From Muribaculaceae bacterium (lineage in GTDB: Bacteria > Bacteroidota > Bacteroidia > Bacteroidales > Muribaculaceae), in assembly GCA_022509165.1 (NCBI GenBank), contig JAFLTT010000003.1, positions 28,919-92,918 on the forward strand: a stretch of DNA of 64,000 nucleotides, given 5' to 3'. Made by a program: the position numbers and the translations under genes. Positions 18,201 to 27,273 of the stretch are shown here, piece by piece. How positions within the stretch are numbered: the stretch's first letter is position 1; each line of letters begins with the position of its first letter. A model generated the notes under the pieces. The model worked only from the letters and a program-made list of their open reading frames with translations. It was not told where the DNA came from and made no database searches.

Positions 18201-18889
18201 TGGGACAACCGGTAGATTTTGCTGGACAGCCTGGAGACAACAGTTATGTGGTCCCAACCGGATTCTATGACATAACTGTGGACTTCTCCTCTAAGAAGGT
18301 AACTGTGACCAGTAACGGTCAAGGTGGTGGTAACCAAGGCGGTGGTGATGACAACCAGGGCGGTAACGAAGATGATGAGTTCGAAGGTGTTGAACTTTAC
18401 CTAATCGGTAATGTCAACGGTTTTGATTGGAAAACTGATCAGGGAATACTTATGACTAAGGCTGGAAATGTATACAGCACTACTGCTACAATCGATGATG
18501 CAGGTGAAGGATGCGGATACTTCGCATTCGCTACAGTACTCGGTGAAGATTGGGATGCTCTAAACTCAGGTGACCGTTACGGTGCTCCTGCCAAGGACAC
18601 TCCGGCTTCTGTAGGTGAGATCCATACTGTAACTCATTACCCGGCTATGGTAAATGCTTCAGCAAGCGAGTCTTGGATGATCGAACCGGGGGCATATACT
18701 TTCAAAGTAGACCTTAAGCATAAGGAACTCTCAATTGCAAAATCAGGTACTGTCGGTGTTGATTCTTTGGAATCTGAAAATGCTGAAGTAATTTACTTCA
18801 ACCTCCAGGGTGTGAAAGTAAACAATCCTTCAAAGGGCATATACATTAAAGTGACAGGTAATAAGAGAGAAAAAGTGATGGTAAGATAA
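15224..18889 (+). CDS. Modular secreted alpha-amylase (GH13) with starch-binding modules and sorting-like C-tail
   Basis: This 1221-residue protein has a signal peptide (about 1-20) and a GH13 barrel with catalytic D217 (GFRLDMVKG), E242 (SVGEYWDG) and D318 (VDNHDTY). Two CBM26-like modules follow (about 440-520 and 545-625; each has KWATPYVHYWG and a GDGDATKT loop). Then come three near-identical 136-residue modules (640-1047, beginning APATLYLIGNMPAPAGW, SusE/SusF-like) and a diverged fourth (about 1050-1170). Gly/Asn/Gln linkers join them. The end (about 1175-1221, VIYFNLQGVKVNNPSKGIYI) resembles a type IX secretion sorting domain. It probably degrades starch at the cell surface. Confidence 0.93.
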   Translation: MKLLIKTIFAFLLSLPVATAMGHVGWPANYDGVMLQGFYWDSYKGSNTTKWTDLTKQADELSEFFDLIWVPNSGKATGENGGGNGYMPIYWFSNHNCAFGTEAELKTMISTFKAKGVGFIEDVVVNHRAGATNWYNFPKETWNGKTYELTNGAICSTDEMWKEGGQGCPYTRGNADTGEDFNGARDLDHTNATVQSHIKDYCKFLLDDLGYVGFRLDMVKGYGGQYTKIYNEYSKPKFSVGEYWDGNYDAVAAWIEATGKSSAAFDFPGKYQLNKAMNDNHENLTELVWKANGTTDQPAGMIHFGYPQFAVTFVDNHDTYRDGSKFTGNVLAANAFILCSPGTPCVFWPHWSQYKEQIQAMIKARKEAGIHNMSAVKVLKSAGNIYMAEVTGTKGKLVVKLGSEDGSAPGGSYRLATSGNGYAIWITNSGGTGEVSKEAFTIYFDNTNSKWATPYVHYWGASESTYPGVAMSKVNGNVWSYTVPAGTIGILFNAGDGDATKTVDMNPQPNHLYTTSGDQGVYSGSGGNQGGGNNQGGNTGSNFVIYYNNSTSKWATPYVHYWGGTASTYPGVAMNSVGNDVWSYTVPAGTTGILFNAGDGDATKTSDFVAQPNHIYTQSGDQGVYGGAGGNQGGGNQGGGNAPATLYLIGNMPAPAGWGETPGTGLLMTKNGDVFTATNVNLAGMTDIDPAYFRFSATISDNWDDLSEQYGPIDGNVDIVLGQPVDFAGQPGDNSYVVPTGFYDITVDFSSKKVTVTSNGQGGGNQGGGDDNQGGGNAPATLYLIGNMPAPAGWGETPGTGLLMTKNGDVFTATNVNLAGMTDIDPAYFRFSATISDNWDDLSEQYGPIDGNVDIVLGQPVDFAGQPGDNSYVVPTGFYDITVDFSSKKVTVTSNGQGGGNQGGGDDNQGGGNAPATLYLIGNMPAPAGWGETPGTGLLMTKNGDVFTATNVNLAGMTDIDPAYFRFSATISDNWDDLSEQYGPIDGNVDIVLGQPVDFAGQPGDNSYVVPTGFYDITVDFSSKKVTVTSNGQGGGNQGGGDDNQGGNEDDEFEGVELYLIGNVNGFDWKTDQGILMTKAGNVYSTTATIDDAGEGCGYFAFATVLGEDWDALNSGDRYGAPAKDTPASVGEIHTVTHYPAMVNASASESWMIEPGAYTFKVDLKHKELSIAKSGTVGVDSLESENAEVIYFNLQGVKVNNPSKGIYIKVTGNKREKVMVR
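17143..18366 (+). repeat. Three 408-bp in-frame tandem repeats inside the amylase gene
   Basis: Units are 17143-17550, 17551-17958 and 17959-18366, each 136 codons. By eye, copies 1 and 2 appear identical base for base. Copy 3 differs only by a few silent changes near its end (such as AATAGC to AACAGT). Near-identity at the DNA level indicates recent duplication or gene conversion, and copy number is likely to vary between strains. Confidence 0.92.
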
Positions 18890-18913
18890 TTTCAACATCA
18901 CAGGGAAATTCGT

Positions 18914-18921
18914 TACCTTTG
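18914..18921 (+). promoter_or_regulatory. Possible -7 box downstream of the amylase
   Basis: TACCTTTG matches TAnnTTTG, 107 bp before the tricorn-like gene. A transcript from here would begin just before the hairpin at 18935-18975, placing that hairpin in the 5' leader. Confidence 0.4.
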
Positions 18922-18934
18922 CGTAACAACTGAA

Positions 18935-18975
18935 TAGCCCGGCGCAACAAGGACAAATTCCGTTGTGCCGGGCTA
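18935..18975 (+). terminator. Strong hairpin between amylase and tricorn-like gene
   Basis: TAGCCCGGCGCAAC (18935-18948) pairs with GTTGTGCCGGGCTA (18962-18975) over 14 bp with one G-T pair. Only CTCTTTAT follows, so it is either an amylase terminator with a weak T tract or a structured leader for the next gene. Confidence 0.55.
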
Positions 18976-19027
18976 CTCTTTATATTCTCATTCAAAAACT
19001 CCTTTTCCCCAGTAATTTTATTATATC

Positions 19028-22000
19028 ATGAATCTAAAATCATTTCTTGGCTTTTCTTTCGCTTTAGCCACAATTACCGGCTATGCTGAAACTCCCAGAT
19101 GGATTCAATATCCGGCCATTTCACCTGACGGCAACACGATAGCCTTCTCTTATAAAGGAGAAATTTTTACGGTACCTTCTAAGGGAGGTGAAGCCTTTCA
19201 GATTACTTCAAATCCCTCTTACGATTCCCGTCCTGTTTGGACTCCGGGTGGTAAACAAATTGTGTTTCAAAGCAACCGGGAAGGCTCGGATGATATTTTT
19301 ATTACTTCTGCAAAAGGAGGCACACCAAGAAGGCTTACCACTCATAGTGGCAATGAAACTCCCCTCACCTTCCTTAATGATTCAGTACTTTTATTTAATG
19401 CAACAGGATTACCTGGAGCAAAAACTGCGAGGGCTCCATTCTTCACGCAGATTTACTCTATAAATGTAGAAGCTGATAAACCTCGTCCCTCTCTTTATCT
19501 TTCCTTACCTGTATATGCAGCAGATGTTAATAATCAGGGTGAACTTATTTTCCAAGATAGAAAAAGTTTTGAGGATCCATTGCGTAAACATGAACGTTCG
19601 GCAGGAACTTCAGATATCTGGGTGTATGACAATGGAAATTTTACGCAACTCACCCATTTCAATGGCTCTGACCAATCTCCGGTCTGGGGGAAGGCAAATA
19701 ATTTCTTCTATCTTTCTGAAAAAGATGGTACTCTAAATGTTTTTGAAGGAAACATAGGATCCGGTACTGAAAAACAACTCACAAACTTTGAAAAACACCC
19801 TGTGAGATCCCTTTCCGCTTCACAGGATGGTGAATTAGCCTTTTCTTGGGATGGTGACCTCTATACTCTCAAGTCAGGTTCCAATCCTCAGAAAGTTGAG
19901 ATAGCTATCAATGCCGACCTTTACGACGGCGATCTGGTAAAGAAATATGTCAACAACGGTGTATCCAATATTGCGGTATCACCGGAAGGAAATGAAATAG
20001 CGCTAATCATTAGAGGAGATCTTTATGTCACCAATTCAAAATATAAGACCACAAAAAGAATAACCGACACACCGGCTCAAGAACGTTCGGTATCTTTCTC
20101 TCCCGACGGAAGATCAATAGTATACGACAGTGACGTGGAAGGTATCTGGCAACTCTTCACTGCCAAGATAAAAAATGAGGATGAAAAGGAATTTGCTTAC
20201 GCAACAGAAATCGAGATTCAACCCCTTTATAAGCCCGAGACATCTGCAATGCAGCCATTATATTCACCCGATGGTAAAAAAATAGCCTTCTTAGAAGACC
20301 GCTCGGCTATTAGAGTGATTGATGTAGATACTAAAGAAGTAAAGACGGTGCTCGATGGCAAATACAATTATTCTTATGCTGATGGTGATATAAGTTTCTC
20401 ATGGAGCCCCGATAGCGAATGGCTTGTTACAACCTACATGGGGCCATTGGGATGGAATAATATGGATATCGCTATTGTGAAATCTGACGGATCAGAAGTA
20501 GTGGACCTTACTGAAAGCGGATTTAATGATTATCAGGCCAAATGGGCACTCGACGGCAAGGCAATAATATATGCCACAGGAAAATATGGAATGAAAGCTT
20601 CCGGTTCATGGGGTAACCAGGATGATATCATGTTAATGGTGCTTGATGGTGACGCCTGGGATCAATTTAATTTCACCGCTGAGGAAGCCGACCTCTTTGA
20701 AAAAGAAGAGAAAGAAAAAGACGGCGAAAAGGATAAAGAAGATAAAGGCAAAAAGAATTCAAAAGCCAAAAAAGAGGAAAAGAAAAAATCAGAATCTCTC
20801 GATCTTAATAATCGTCGTTACCGCACGAAAAGACTCACCGGAACTTCTGCCAATATGGGCGATTTTTACCTCAGTCCTAAAGGAGACAAACTTTATTATT
20901 TCGCAGAAAGCCCCAATGGCGACTTCAATCTGATGATGGTGGATCTCAAAAAAGGCAGTAACAAAGTACTTGCCGAAGACCTTTCCGGCTCTTTCGTTCC
21001 TGATAAAGATGGCGAAAATATTTTCCTCTTCTCTTATGATGGAGTAAAAAAAATTTCACTGCCCGACGGTGATATCAAGATGGTGGAATTTGAAGCTCCT
21101 TACGACCGGCATCCATCTCTTGAACGACAATATATTTTCGATCACATGGCAAAACAGGTTGAAGATAAATTCTACGACAAGAATCTCCATGGGGTTGACT
21201 GGAAATATTATACCTCACACTATCGTGAATTCCTTCCATACATTTCTAACAACCGCGATTTTGCCACTCTTCTTAGTGAAACCTTAGGTGAACTCAATGC
21301 TTCTCATACAGGAGGGAGCGCCCGCGGTAAGGGAGCCGATCTACCAACAGCTTCTTTAGGTGCCTTCTTCGATGAAACTTACGACGGGCCGGGCCTCAAG
21401 ATAGAAGAAATCTTCCCTCGTGGTCCTTTAGCCAATAAAAGCGCCGGTGTATCTCCCGGAGACATTATCACCTCTATTGACGGTGTAGAAATCCTTCCGA
21501 ATCAAGATTATTACCCTCTTCTCGAAGGGAAAGCCGGCAAGAAAGTAAGGCTATCCGTTAAAAAGCCTGACGGCAGTAACACTTTCATTAATGTAAGACC
21601 CATTTCCGGTGGGCGACAGTCTGAGATGGCTTACCAAAGATGGGTAGAACGCAACGAACAGATTGCTGATAGTGTTTCCGGTGGTAAGGTGGGTTATGTC
21701 CATGTGAAAGGAATGGACACTGAAAGTTATCAGAATGTATACGACCGACTTCTCGGTAAATACCGTAATTATGATGCTGTTGTGGTCGATACACGCTTCA
21801 ACGGTGGAGGTTGGTTACATAATGACCTTGCTATTCTTCTAAGTGGTAAGAAATATGTCACTTTTAGTCCTCGCGGACAAGAAATCGGCATAGAACCCTT
21901 CTCACAATGGACAAAGCCCAGTGTGATGCTGGTGAACGAGTCTAACTATAGTGACGCTCATGGTTCACCTTTCACTTACCAGACTTTGGAAATCGGTGAC

Positions 22001-22249
22001 GTAGTGGGAGCACCCGTTCCGGGCACTATGACTGCCGTGTGGTGGGAACCACAGATTGATCCTTCTATCGTTTTCGGTATCCCGCAGGTGACCAACAAAT
22101 CTAACGATGGTACCATACTGGAAAATACTCAACTTAATCCCGATATCGTTATATATAATGAACCGGCCGATGTTGAGGCAGGTAAAGATGCCCAGCTCGA
22201 AGGAGCAGTAAAGCATCTTCTTGATGTAATCAAAGACAACCAGAATTAA
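19028..22249 (+). CDS. Tricorn-like S41 protease
   Basis: The 1073-residue protein has a signal peptide (about 1-20), N-terminal WD40/PD40-type beta-propeller repeats (AISPDGNTIAFSYKG, VSFSPDGRSIVYDSD, PLYSPDGKKIAFLED), a PDZ domain (about 785-860) and a C-terminal S41 peptidase domain. The probable nucleophile is S975 in SNYSDAHG, as in archaeal tricorn protease. A highly charged Lys/Glu insert spans about 558-592. It is likely a periplasmic peptidase trimming oligopeptides, complementary to dipeptidyl peptidase III upstream. It is flanked by non-operon spacing. Confidence 0.9.
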   Translation: MNLKSFLGFSFALATITGYAETPRWIQYPAISPDGNTIAFSYKGEIFTVPSKGGEAFQITSNPSYDSRPVWTPGGKQIVFQSNREGSDDIFITSAKGGTPRRLTTHSGNETPLTFLNDSVLLFNATGLPGAKTARAPFFTQIYSINVEADKPRPSLYLSLPVYAADVNNQGELIFQDRKSFEDPLRKHERSAGTSDIWVYDNGNFTQLTHFNGSDQSPVWGKANNFFYLSEKDGTLNVFEGNIGSGTEKQLTNFEKHPVRSLSASQDGELAFSWDGDLYTLKSGSNPQKVEIAINADLYDGDLVKKYVNNGVSNIAVSPEGNEIALIIRGDLYVTNSKYKTTKRITDTPAQERSVSFSPDGRSIVYDSDVEGIWQLFTAKIKNEDEKEFAYATEIEIQPLYKPETSAMQPLYSPDGKKIAFLEDRSAIRVIDVDTKEVKTVLDGKYNYSYADGDISFSWSPDSEWLVTTYMGPLGWNNMDIAIVKSDGSEVVDLTESGFNDYQAKWALDGKAIIYATGKYGMKASGSWGNQDDIMLMVLDGDAWDQFNFTAEEADLFEKEEKEKDGEKDKEDKGKKNSKAKKEEKKKSESLDLNNRRYRTKRLTGTSANMGDFYLSPKGDKLYYFAESPNGDFNLMMVDLKKGSNKVLAEDLSGSFVPDKDGENIFLFSYDGVKKISLPDGDIKMVEFEAPYDRHPSLERQYIFDHMAKQVEDKFYDKNLHGVDWKYYTSHYREFLPYISNNRDFATLLSETLGELNASHTGGSARGKGADLPTASLGAFFDETYDGPGLKIEEIFPRGPLANKSAGVSPGDIITSIDGVEILPNQDYYPLLEGKAGKKVRLSVKKPDGSNTFINVRPISGGRQSEMAYQRWVERNEQIADSVSGGKVGYVHVKGMDTESYQNVYDRLLGKYRNYDAVVVDTRFNGGGWLHNDLAILLSGKKYVTFSPRGQEIGIEPFSQWTKPSVMLVNESNYSDAHGSPFTYQTLEIGDVVGAPVPGTMTAVWWEPQIDPSIVFGIPQVTNKSNDGTILENTQLNPDIVIYNEPADVEAGKDAQLEGAVKHLLDVIKDNQN

Positions 22250-22300
22250 AAAATCCCAGTTTATCGGGTCCTAAACAATTTTTTCATTAATATTTAAAAT

Positions 22301-25300
22301 ATGTCGTTCGTACATCTTCACGTACACTCACAATATAGTCTGCTCGATGGCAAAGCCTCTATCCCCGAATTGGTGGATAAGGCTATTGCCAACGGCATGA
22401 AAGGTCTTGCCCTGACCGACCATGGAAACATGTTCGGCATAAAAGAATTTTACAATTATGTGAAAAAGAAAAATTCAGGCAAAGATCCCCAAGATAAATT
22501 CAAGCCTATTTTAGGTTGTGAGATGTATGTGGCCAGAAATGAAATGACCGACAGGAAGGATAAGACAGCTCACCATCTTATAGTTCTGGCTAAGAATCAG
22601 ACCGGATACCATAATCTTATCAAACTGGTGAGTAAAGCATGGACCGATGGATTCTATTATCACCCTCGCACTGATAAAAACGAGCTTCTTAAACATAAGG
22701 AGGGACTTATAGTTTGCTCAGCTTGTCTTGGTGGAGAGATTCCTCAATTAATAATGCAAGGTGACCTCAAGGGAGCCGAAGAAAGTGTAATGTGGTTTAA
22801 AAACACTTTCGGTGAGGATTATTATCTGGAACTGCAGCGGCATGAGACTTTTAAAGAAAATTCCAACCGTGAAGTGTATCCTGAGCAGCAGAAGGTGAAC
22901 GCCGTATTGCTTGAACTGGCAAAAAAACATGATATCAAGGTTGTGGCTACAAACGACGTGCATTTTGCATATGAAGATGATGCCGAAGCCCACGACCGCC
23001 TTATATGCGTCTCCACTCAAAAGAAATTTGATGAGCCCAGGATGCATTACACCAAGCAGGAATGGCTTAAATCTCCGGAAGAAATGTCGCAGATTTTTTC
23101 CGATATTCCTGAAGCCTTGACCAACACCTCAGATCTTTTGGATAAGGTGGAATTCTATTCCATCGACCACGCTCCTATTATGCCCGAATTTGAAATACCT
23201 GCAGAATTCGGCACTGAAGAAGAATATCGAAACAAGTTTACAGAAGAAGACCTTTTCAATGAGTTCACTCGCGACGAAAATGGCAACGAGATTCTTTCCC
23301 CGGAAGAGGCGAAAAAGAAAATAAATACTCTTGGTGGCTATGATAAGCTTTATCGAATCAAACTTGAAGCTGATTATCTGGGTAAACTCACATGGGAAGG
23401 TGCCAAACGTCTTTACGGAGAACCACTCAGCGATGAAGTGAGAGAACGTATAAAATTCGAGCTGCATATTATGAAGACAATGGGATTCCCGGGTTACTTT
23501 CTCATTGTGCAGGATTTTATCAATGTAGCCAGAAAGCAACTTGGCGTGAGTGTTGGTCCCGGCCGTGGCTCGGCTGCCGGTAGTGCTGCTGCTTATTGCC
23601 TGGGAATTACTCAGATTGACCCAATCAAATATGACCTTCTGTTTGAACGTTTTCTGAATCCTGACCGTATTTCAATGCCTGATATAGATGTAGACTTCGA
23701 TGACGACGGAAGATATGAGGTTTTGAAATATGTCACAAATAAATATGGTGCAGAAAAAGTGGCCCATATCATCACTTATCAGACTATGGCCACTAAGATG
23801 GCTATTAAGGATGTGGCAAAAGTGTTGGACCTCCCTCTTGATGAATCTAACAGACTGACACGCCTGGTACCCGACCGCCTTCCGGATGTGAATGGGAAAT
23901 CTACCAAAATCAACTTTAAAAACTGTCTTGCTTATTGTAAGGAATTTGAAAAGGAAACCAGAAATGAGAATCCCATAGTAAGGGAAGTCATGAAATATGC
24001 TGCCCAACTTGAAGGGAATGTGAGAGGAACGGGTATTCACGCCTGTGGTGTGATTATCGGACGTGACGACATTACTGATTGGGTACCTATATCTATGGTG
24101 ACCGACGCAGATGGAACAAAGGTGATTTCCACACAATATGAAGGTAGTGTAATTGAAGAGACGGGTCTTATAAAAATGGACTTCCTTGGCCTCAAAACTC
24201 TTTCTATCATCAAGGAAGCCCTGGCTAATATTAAAAAAACCAGAGGTATTGATCTCGACATTGACAACATACCATTAGACGATCCTGAAACTTTCAAGCT
24301 TTATTGTGAAGGCCGTACCACTTCAACTTTCCAGTTTGAATCTGTGGGAATGCAAACCTCCTTACGCGACCTCAAACCTTCAAAGTTTGAAGACCTGATT
24401 GCAATGAATGCATTGTACCGTCCCGGTCCGATGGATTATATCCCATCCTTCGTAAAACGTAAACATGGAGAGGAACCTATTACCTATGATATCCCGGTGA
24501 TGGAAAAATATCTTCATGAAACCTATGGCATCACAGTGTATCAGGAACAGGTGATGCTCTTATCACGTCTTCTTGCCAATTTCACCCGAGGTGAAAGCGA
24601 TATGCTGCGTAAGGCTATGGGAAAGAAGCAAATCGATAAGATGCTCCTTCTCAAAGAAAAATTCATGAGAGAGGGGCAAAACAATGGTTATAAAGCAGAG
24701 GTGTTGGAGAAAATCTGGGGAGACTGGGAGAAATTTGCATCTTATGCTTTCAATAAAAGTCATGCCACCTGCTATACTTGGGTAGCTTATCAGACAGCTT
24801 ACCTTAAAGCCCACTACCCTGCTGAATATATGGCCGGAGTGCTTAGCCGCAATATCGGTGCAGCCGACAAACTAAAGAAAATCATGGACGAATGTATCAG
24901 GATGGGAATTAATGTAAAAGGTCCTGATATTAATGAGTCTGAAGAAAAATTCGCAGTAAATAAGAAAGGAGAAATCCGTTTTGGCCTGGGTGCAGTGAAA
25001 GGTGTAGGCATGAACGCCGTGAATGCCATTATCAAAGAACGTGAAAACGGTCAATTTAAGGATATATATGATTTTGTAGAACGTGTTAACCTGAGTAGTT
25101 GCAACCGAAGTGCCATAGAAAATCTTGCAATGGCCGGGGCTTTCGATTCAATGGGATACCTTAGGGAGGCATTTGTGGAACCGGTGGCTGACACATCTTT
25201 CACGGATGTACTCGTAAAATTCGGGCAGATTATACAAAATGATAAAAATTCACTACAGGCAAGCCTTTTCGGAGACCTCGAGCCCATTGAGACACCAAAA

Positions 25301-25972
25301 CCGCCATTCCCTACTGTGGCACCCTGGAACAGACTTAAACTTCTGGAAGAAGAAAAGAAACTGGTGACCGTATATCTATCAGCTCACCCTCTGGACCCCT
25401 ATTATATGGAAGTGACTTATGGTTGCAGCTGCAGTTGTGCAGACTTCGATGAAAAGAAGGAAGCCGGGAATGTATATACTTTGGGTGGAATTGTCACTTC
25501 TACCGAGATGGGTAACACACAAAAAGGCACCCCTTTCTTCTCCTTCAAGATAGAAGATTTTTCAGGGAGTCAGAATTTTAGAATATTTGGACGGGATGTG
25601 CCAAATTTTAAGACACGTATTCAAGTCAATGATTTTGTAAGAATACGCGTTAGAGTTAGTGCAAGCAGTTACCGTCCCGGTGCTCTTGATGTAAAGATTG
25701 AAGATGTGCAATATCTTCCGGATATTTCTTCTTCCACTGCCAACGCTGTTAGAATATACCTGAACAGAAATTTCAATAATCCTCAATTCTATAATGAATT
25801 GATGAATTTTTCAGTTAAAGAACGCCCCGGCGATCTTTACTTGAAAATCTTCGATCTGGAGAAAAACCAATTGATTAATATTCACTCAAGAAAAAAATTC
25901 CCCATAACTAAAGAACTGATTAATTTCTTAGAAGATTGGAACATTAGGTTTGAAGTTTTAAACATTGGTTGA
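22301..25972 (+). CDS. dnaE: DNA polymerase III alpha subunit
   Basis: This 1223-residue protein is the replicative DNA polymerase. The N-terminal PHP domain starts FVHLHVHSQYSLLDG and has ALTDHGNMFG. The polymerase core includes VGPGRGSAAGSAAAYCLGIT and the catalytic carboxylates in PDIDVDFDDDGR. The finger region has YRPGPMDYIPSFVKRKHG and YQEQVM. A C-terminal HhH and OB fold follow (GGIVTSTEMGNTQKGTPFFSF). Length fits the DnaE1 class. The start is ATG 51 bp after the tricorn-like stop. Confidence 0.98.
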   Translation: MSFVHLHVHSQYSLLDGKASIPELVDKAIANGMKGLALTDHGNMFGIKEFYNYVKKKNSGKDPQDKFKPILGCEMYVARNEMTDRKDKTAHHLIVLAKNQTGYHNLIKLVSKAWTDGFYYHPRTDKNELLKHKEGLIVCSACLGGEIPQLIMQGDLKGAEESVMWFKNTFGEDYYLELQRHETFKENSNREVYPEQQKVNAVLLELAKKHDIKVVATNDVHFAYEDDAEAHDRLICVSTQKKFDEPRMHYTKQEWLKSPEEMSQIFSDIPEALTNTSDLLDKVEFYSIDHAPIMPEFEIPAEFGTEEEYRNKFTEEDLFNEFTRDENGNEILSPEEAKKKINTLGGYDKLYRIKLEADYLGKLTWEGAKRLYGEPLSDEVRERIKFELHIMKTMGFPGYFLIVQDFINVARKQLGVSVGPGRGSAAGSAAAYCLGITQIDPIKYDLLFERFLNPDRISMPDIDVDFDDDGRYEVLKYVTNKYGAEKVAHIITYQTMATKMAIKDVAKVLDLPLDESNRLTRLVPDRLPDVNGKSTKINFKNCLAYCKEFEKETRNENPIVREVMKYAAQLEGNVRGTGIHACGVIIGRDDITDWVPISMVTDADGTKVISTQYEGSVIEETGLIKMDFLGLKTLSIIKEALANIKKTRGIDLDIDNIPLDDPETFKLYCEGRTTSTFQFESVGMQTSLRDLKPSKFEDLIAMNALYRPGPMDYIPSFVKRKHGEEPITYDIPVMEKYLHETYGITVYQEQVMLLSRLLANFTRGESDMLRKAMGKKQIDKMLLLKEKFMREGQNNGYKAEVLEKIWGDWEKFASYAFNKSHATCYTWVAYQTAYLKAHYPAEYMAGVLSRNIGAADKLKKIMDECIRMGINVKGPDINESEEKFAVNKKGEIRFGLGAVKGVGMNAVNAIIKERENGQFKDIYDFVERVNLSSCNRSAIENLAMAGAFDSMGYLREAFVEPVADTSFTDVLVKFGQIIQNDKNSLQASLFGDLEPIETPKPPFPTVAPWNRLKLLEEEKKLVTVYLSAHPLDPYYMEVTYGCSCSCADFDEKKEAGNVYTLGGIVTSTEMGNTQKGTPFFSFKIEDFSGSQNFRIFGRDVPNFKTRIQVNDFVRIRVRVSASSYRPGALDVKIEDVQYLPDISSSTANAVRIYLNRNFNNPQFYNELMNFSVKERPGDLYLKIFDLEKNQLINIHSRKKFPITKELINFLEDWNIRFEVLNIG

Positions 25973-26077
25973 ACTTTCCATGCCTCTATAATGTTTTTCT
26001 AAAAGACAGGGAGACCAACTTTTGGCTAAGATATAAAAAGTTTAAACTTAAATATATAATTATAAAAACAACGTATT

Positions 26078-26395
26078 ATGGCACTCCAATTCACAGATCA
26101 AACTGCTCGCGAGGCTATCGAATCCGGCAAAATCGTAGTGATTGATTTTTGGGCTACTTGGTGCGGCCCTTGTATTAAACTCGGCCCTATCGTGGAAGAA
26201 TTGGCTGAAAAGTATCCTGATGTTACTATCGGTAAATTGAACATCGATGAAAATGACGAAATAGCCAGCGAACAAAGAGTACGCAACATTCCGACTGTAC
26301 TTTTCTTCAAAAACGGTGAGTTGAAAGAACGCAGCGTGGGACTGGTTAGTCTTCAAGCCCTCGAGGATAAACTCAATAAAGTGATCGCCGAATAA
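26078..26395 (+). CDS. trxA: Thioredoxin
   Basis: This 105-residue cytoplasmic thioredoxin has the redox motif WCGPC (C29 and C32) in IDFWATWCGPCIKLGP, the conserved cis-Pro in RNIPTVLFF, and the full-length fold. It reduces protein disulfides using thioredoxin reductase, which is not in this window. It has its own terminator. The cotranscription partner, if any, is unclear because 105 bp separate it from dnaE. Confidence 0.96.
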   Translation: MALQFTDQTAREAIESGKIVVIDFWATWCGPCIKLGPIVEELAEKYPDVTIGKLNIDENDEIASEQRVRNIPTVLFFKNGELKERSVGLVSLQALEDKLNKVIAE

Positions 26396-26422
26396 TAATT
26401 TCGGTTTTACAATATTAAACTG

Positions 26423-26461
26423 AAATAAAGGGATGTTTAAACATCCCTTTATTTATTTTTT
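26423..26461. terminator. Bidirectional terminator between trxA and NlpC/P60 gene
   Basis: A perfect 16-bp-arm palindrome centred on TTTAAA (26423-26454) has AT-rich tracts on both sides (TTTATTTTTTTA on the plus strand) and sits between two converging genes. Confidence 0.85.
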
Positions 26462-26995
26462 TACTCTGCCGTATTTTCTGAAAGTTCGCCGATAATAGGG
26501 TGTAGTCATTTCTGATAATATCACCCCTTTACTGGCAGAAGCATGTACAAATTTTTCTGAGTCGATCATCACACCTACATGGCTCACTTTCTTTGTATCT
26601 TTCCCGGTAGCGAAAAAAACAAGGTCTCCCGGTTTTATCTCTTTTTCGTCAAGACTCTCACAAAAATCTGCTTGTTGTGCAGAATTCCTTGGCAGTTTGA
26701 TTTCTGCCACTTTCTCATAAACCACTGTCACCAGACCGGAACAATCTGTGGCTATTCCTTTTTCACTTCGGCCGTAACCATAAGGAGTGCCTATCCAGGT
26801 AAGGGATTCCTCTGCAATCCTTTCTCCTGTGGTCTTACTCTTTTTTTGCTTCTTCTTTTTCTTTAATTCAATCGTCTCTCCCACATATACACTATCCTCC
26901 TTTTTTGCCTTTTTATGGCTTCGGCATGAAGTCATACCTCCGCAGATACTGCATATTAGAATAATTGAAAGGATATGGAGAAGACGAGGTCTCAT
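26453..26995 (-). CDS. NlpC/P60 family cell-wall hydrolase, lipoprotein
   Basis: The 180-residue lipoprotein has signal MRPRLLHILSIILICSICGG and lipobox GMTSC (C24). A Lys-rich linker (about 45-55) leads to an NlpC/P60 domain with catalytic C85 (TDCSGLV), H139 (VSHVGVM) and H151 (FVHASA). The family hydrolyses peptide bonds in murein stems. An in-frame ATG nine codons upstream (27022) lies only 4-7 nt after the predicted transcription start, so the ATG at 26995, directly before the signal peptide, is preferred. Confidence 0.88.
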   Translation of the reverse strand: MRPRLLHILSIILICSICGGMTSCRSHKKAKKEDSVYVGETIELKKKKKQKKSKTTGERIAEESLTWIGTPYGYGRSEKGIATDCSGLVTVVYEKVAEIKLPRNSAQQADFCESLDEKEIKPGDLVFFATGKDTKKVSHVGVMIDSEKFVHASASKGVILSEMTTPYYRRTFRKYGRVKK

Positions 26996-27032
26996 TCTAT
27001 TAGATTTTTCAGCTGAATTCATTTAAGGGTTA

Positions 27033-27040
27033 CAAAGATA
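27033..27040 (-). promoter_or_regulatory. Predicted -7 box of NlpC/P60 gene
   Basis: Minus-strand TATCTTTG matches TAnnTTTG exactly, about 38 bp from the preferred ATG at 26995. Confidence 0.6.
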
Positions 27041-27183
27041 ATCAATATATCATTTTTAAGGCCATATATTCACGAATAAAATGGAGAGGAAGGAATTTGC
27101 CTCCCCTTCTCTGAATGGGTATTATTTTATAAATTTTCTTTACCGATTAAAATTTTTATTAAATTAACTTAAAATGGGCAAGG

Positions 27184-27219
27184 TTTTTGCATATCTGTGT
27201 AATAACTTATTCAATTTTG
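27184..27219 (+). promoter_or_regulatory. Predicted htrA promoter
   Basis: TTTTTG (27184-27189) and CAATTTTG (27212-27219, one mismatch to TAnnTTTG) are about 22 bp apart. A start near 27223-27226 places the htrA ATG roughly 50 nt downstream. Confidence 0.4.
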
Positions 27220-27273
27220 CATTGTCTATATAAATGAAAAGGCACAATGTCGTGCCATCCTAACAACATGGTT

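Noticed and set aside
17143..18366. Insertion sequence or duplication artefact
   Set aside because: The repeats are in frame, a whole number of codons long and encode complete modules; no transposase or terminal repeats are present. An assembly artefact cannot be excluded, but silent differences in copy 3 argue against it.
26996..27022. Upstream ATG of the NlpC/P60 gene as the start
   Set aside because: It would lie only a few nt after the predicted transcription start and adds nine hydrophilic residues in front of a complete lipoprotein signal.
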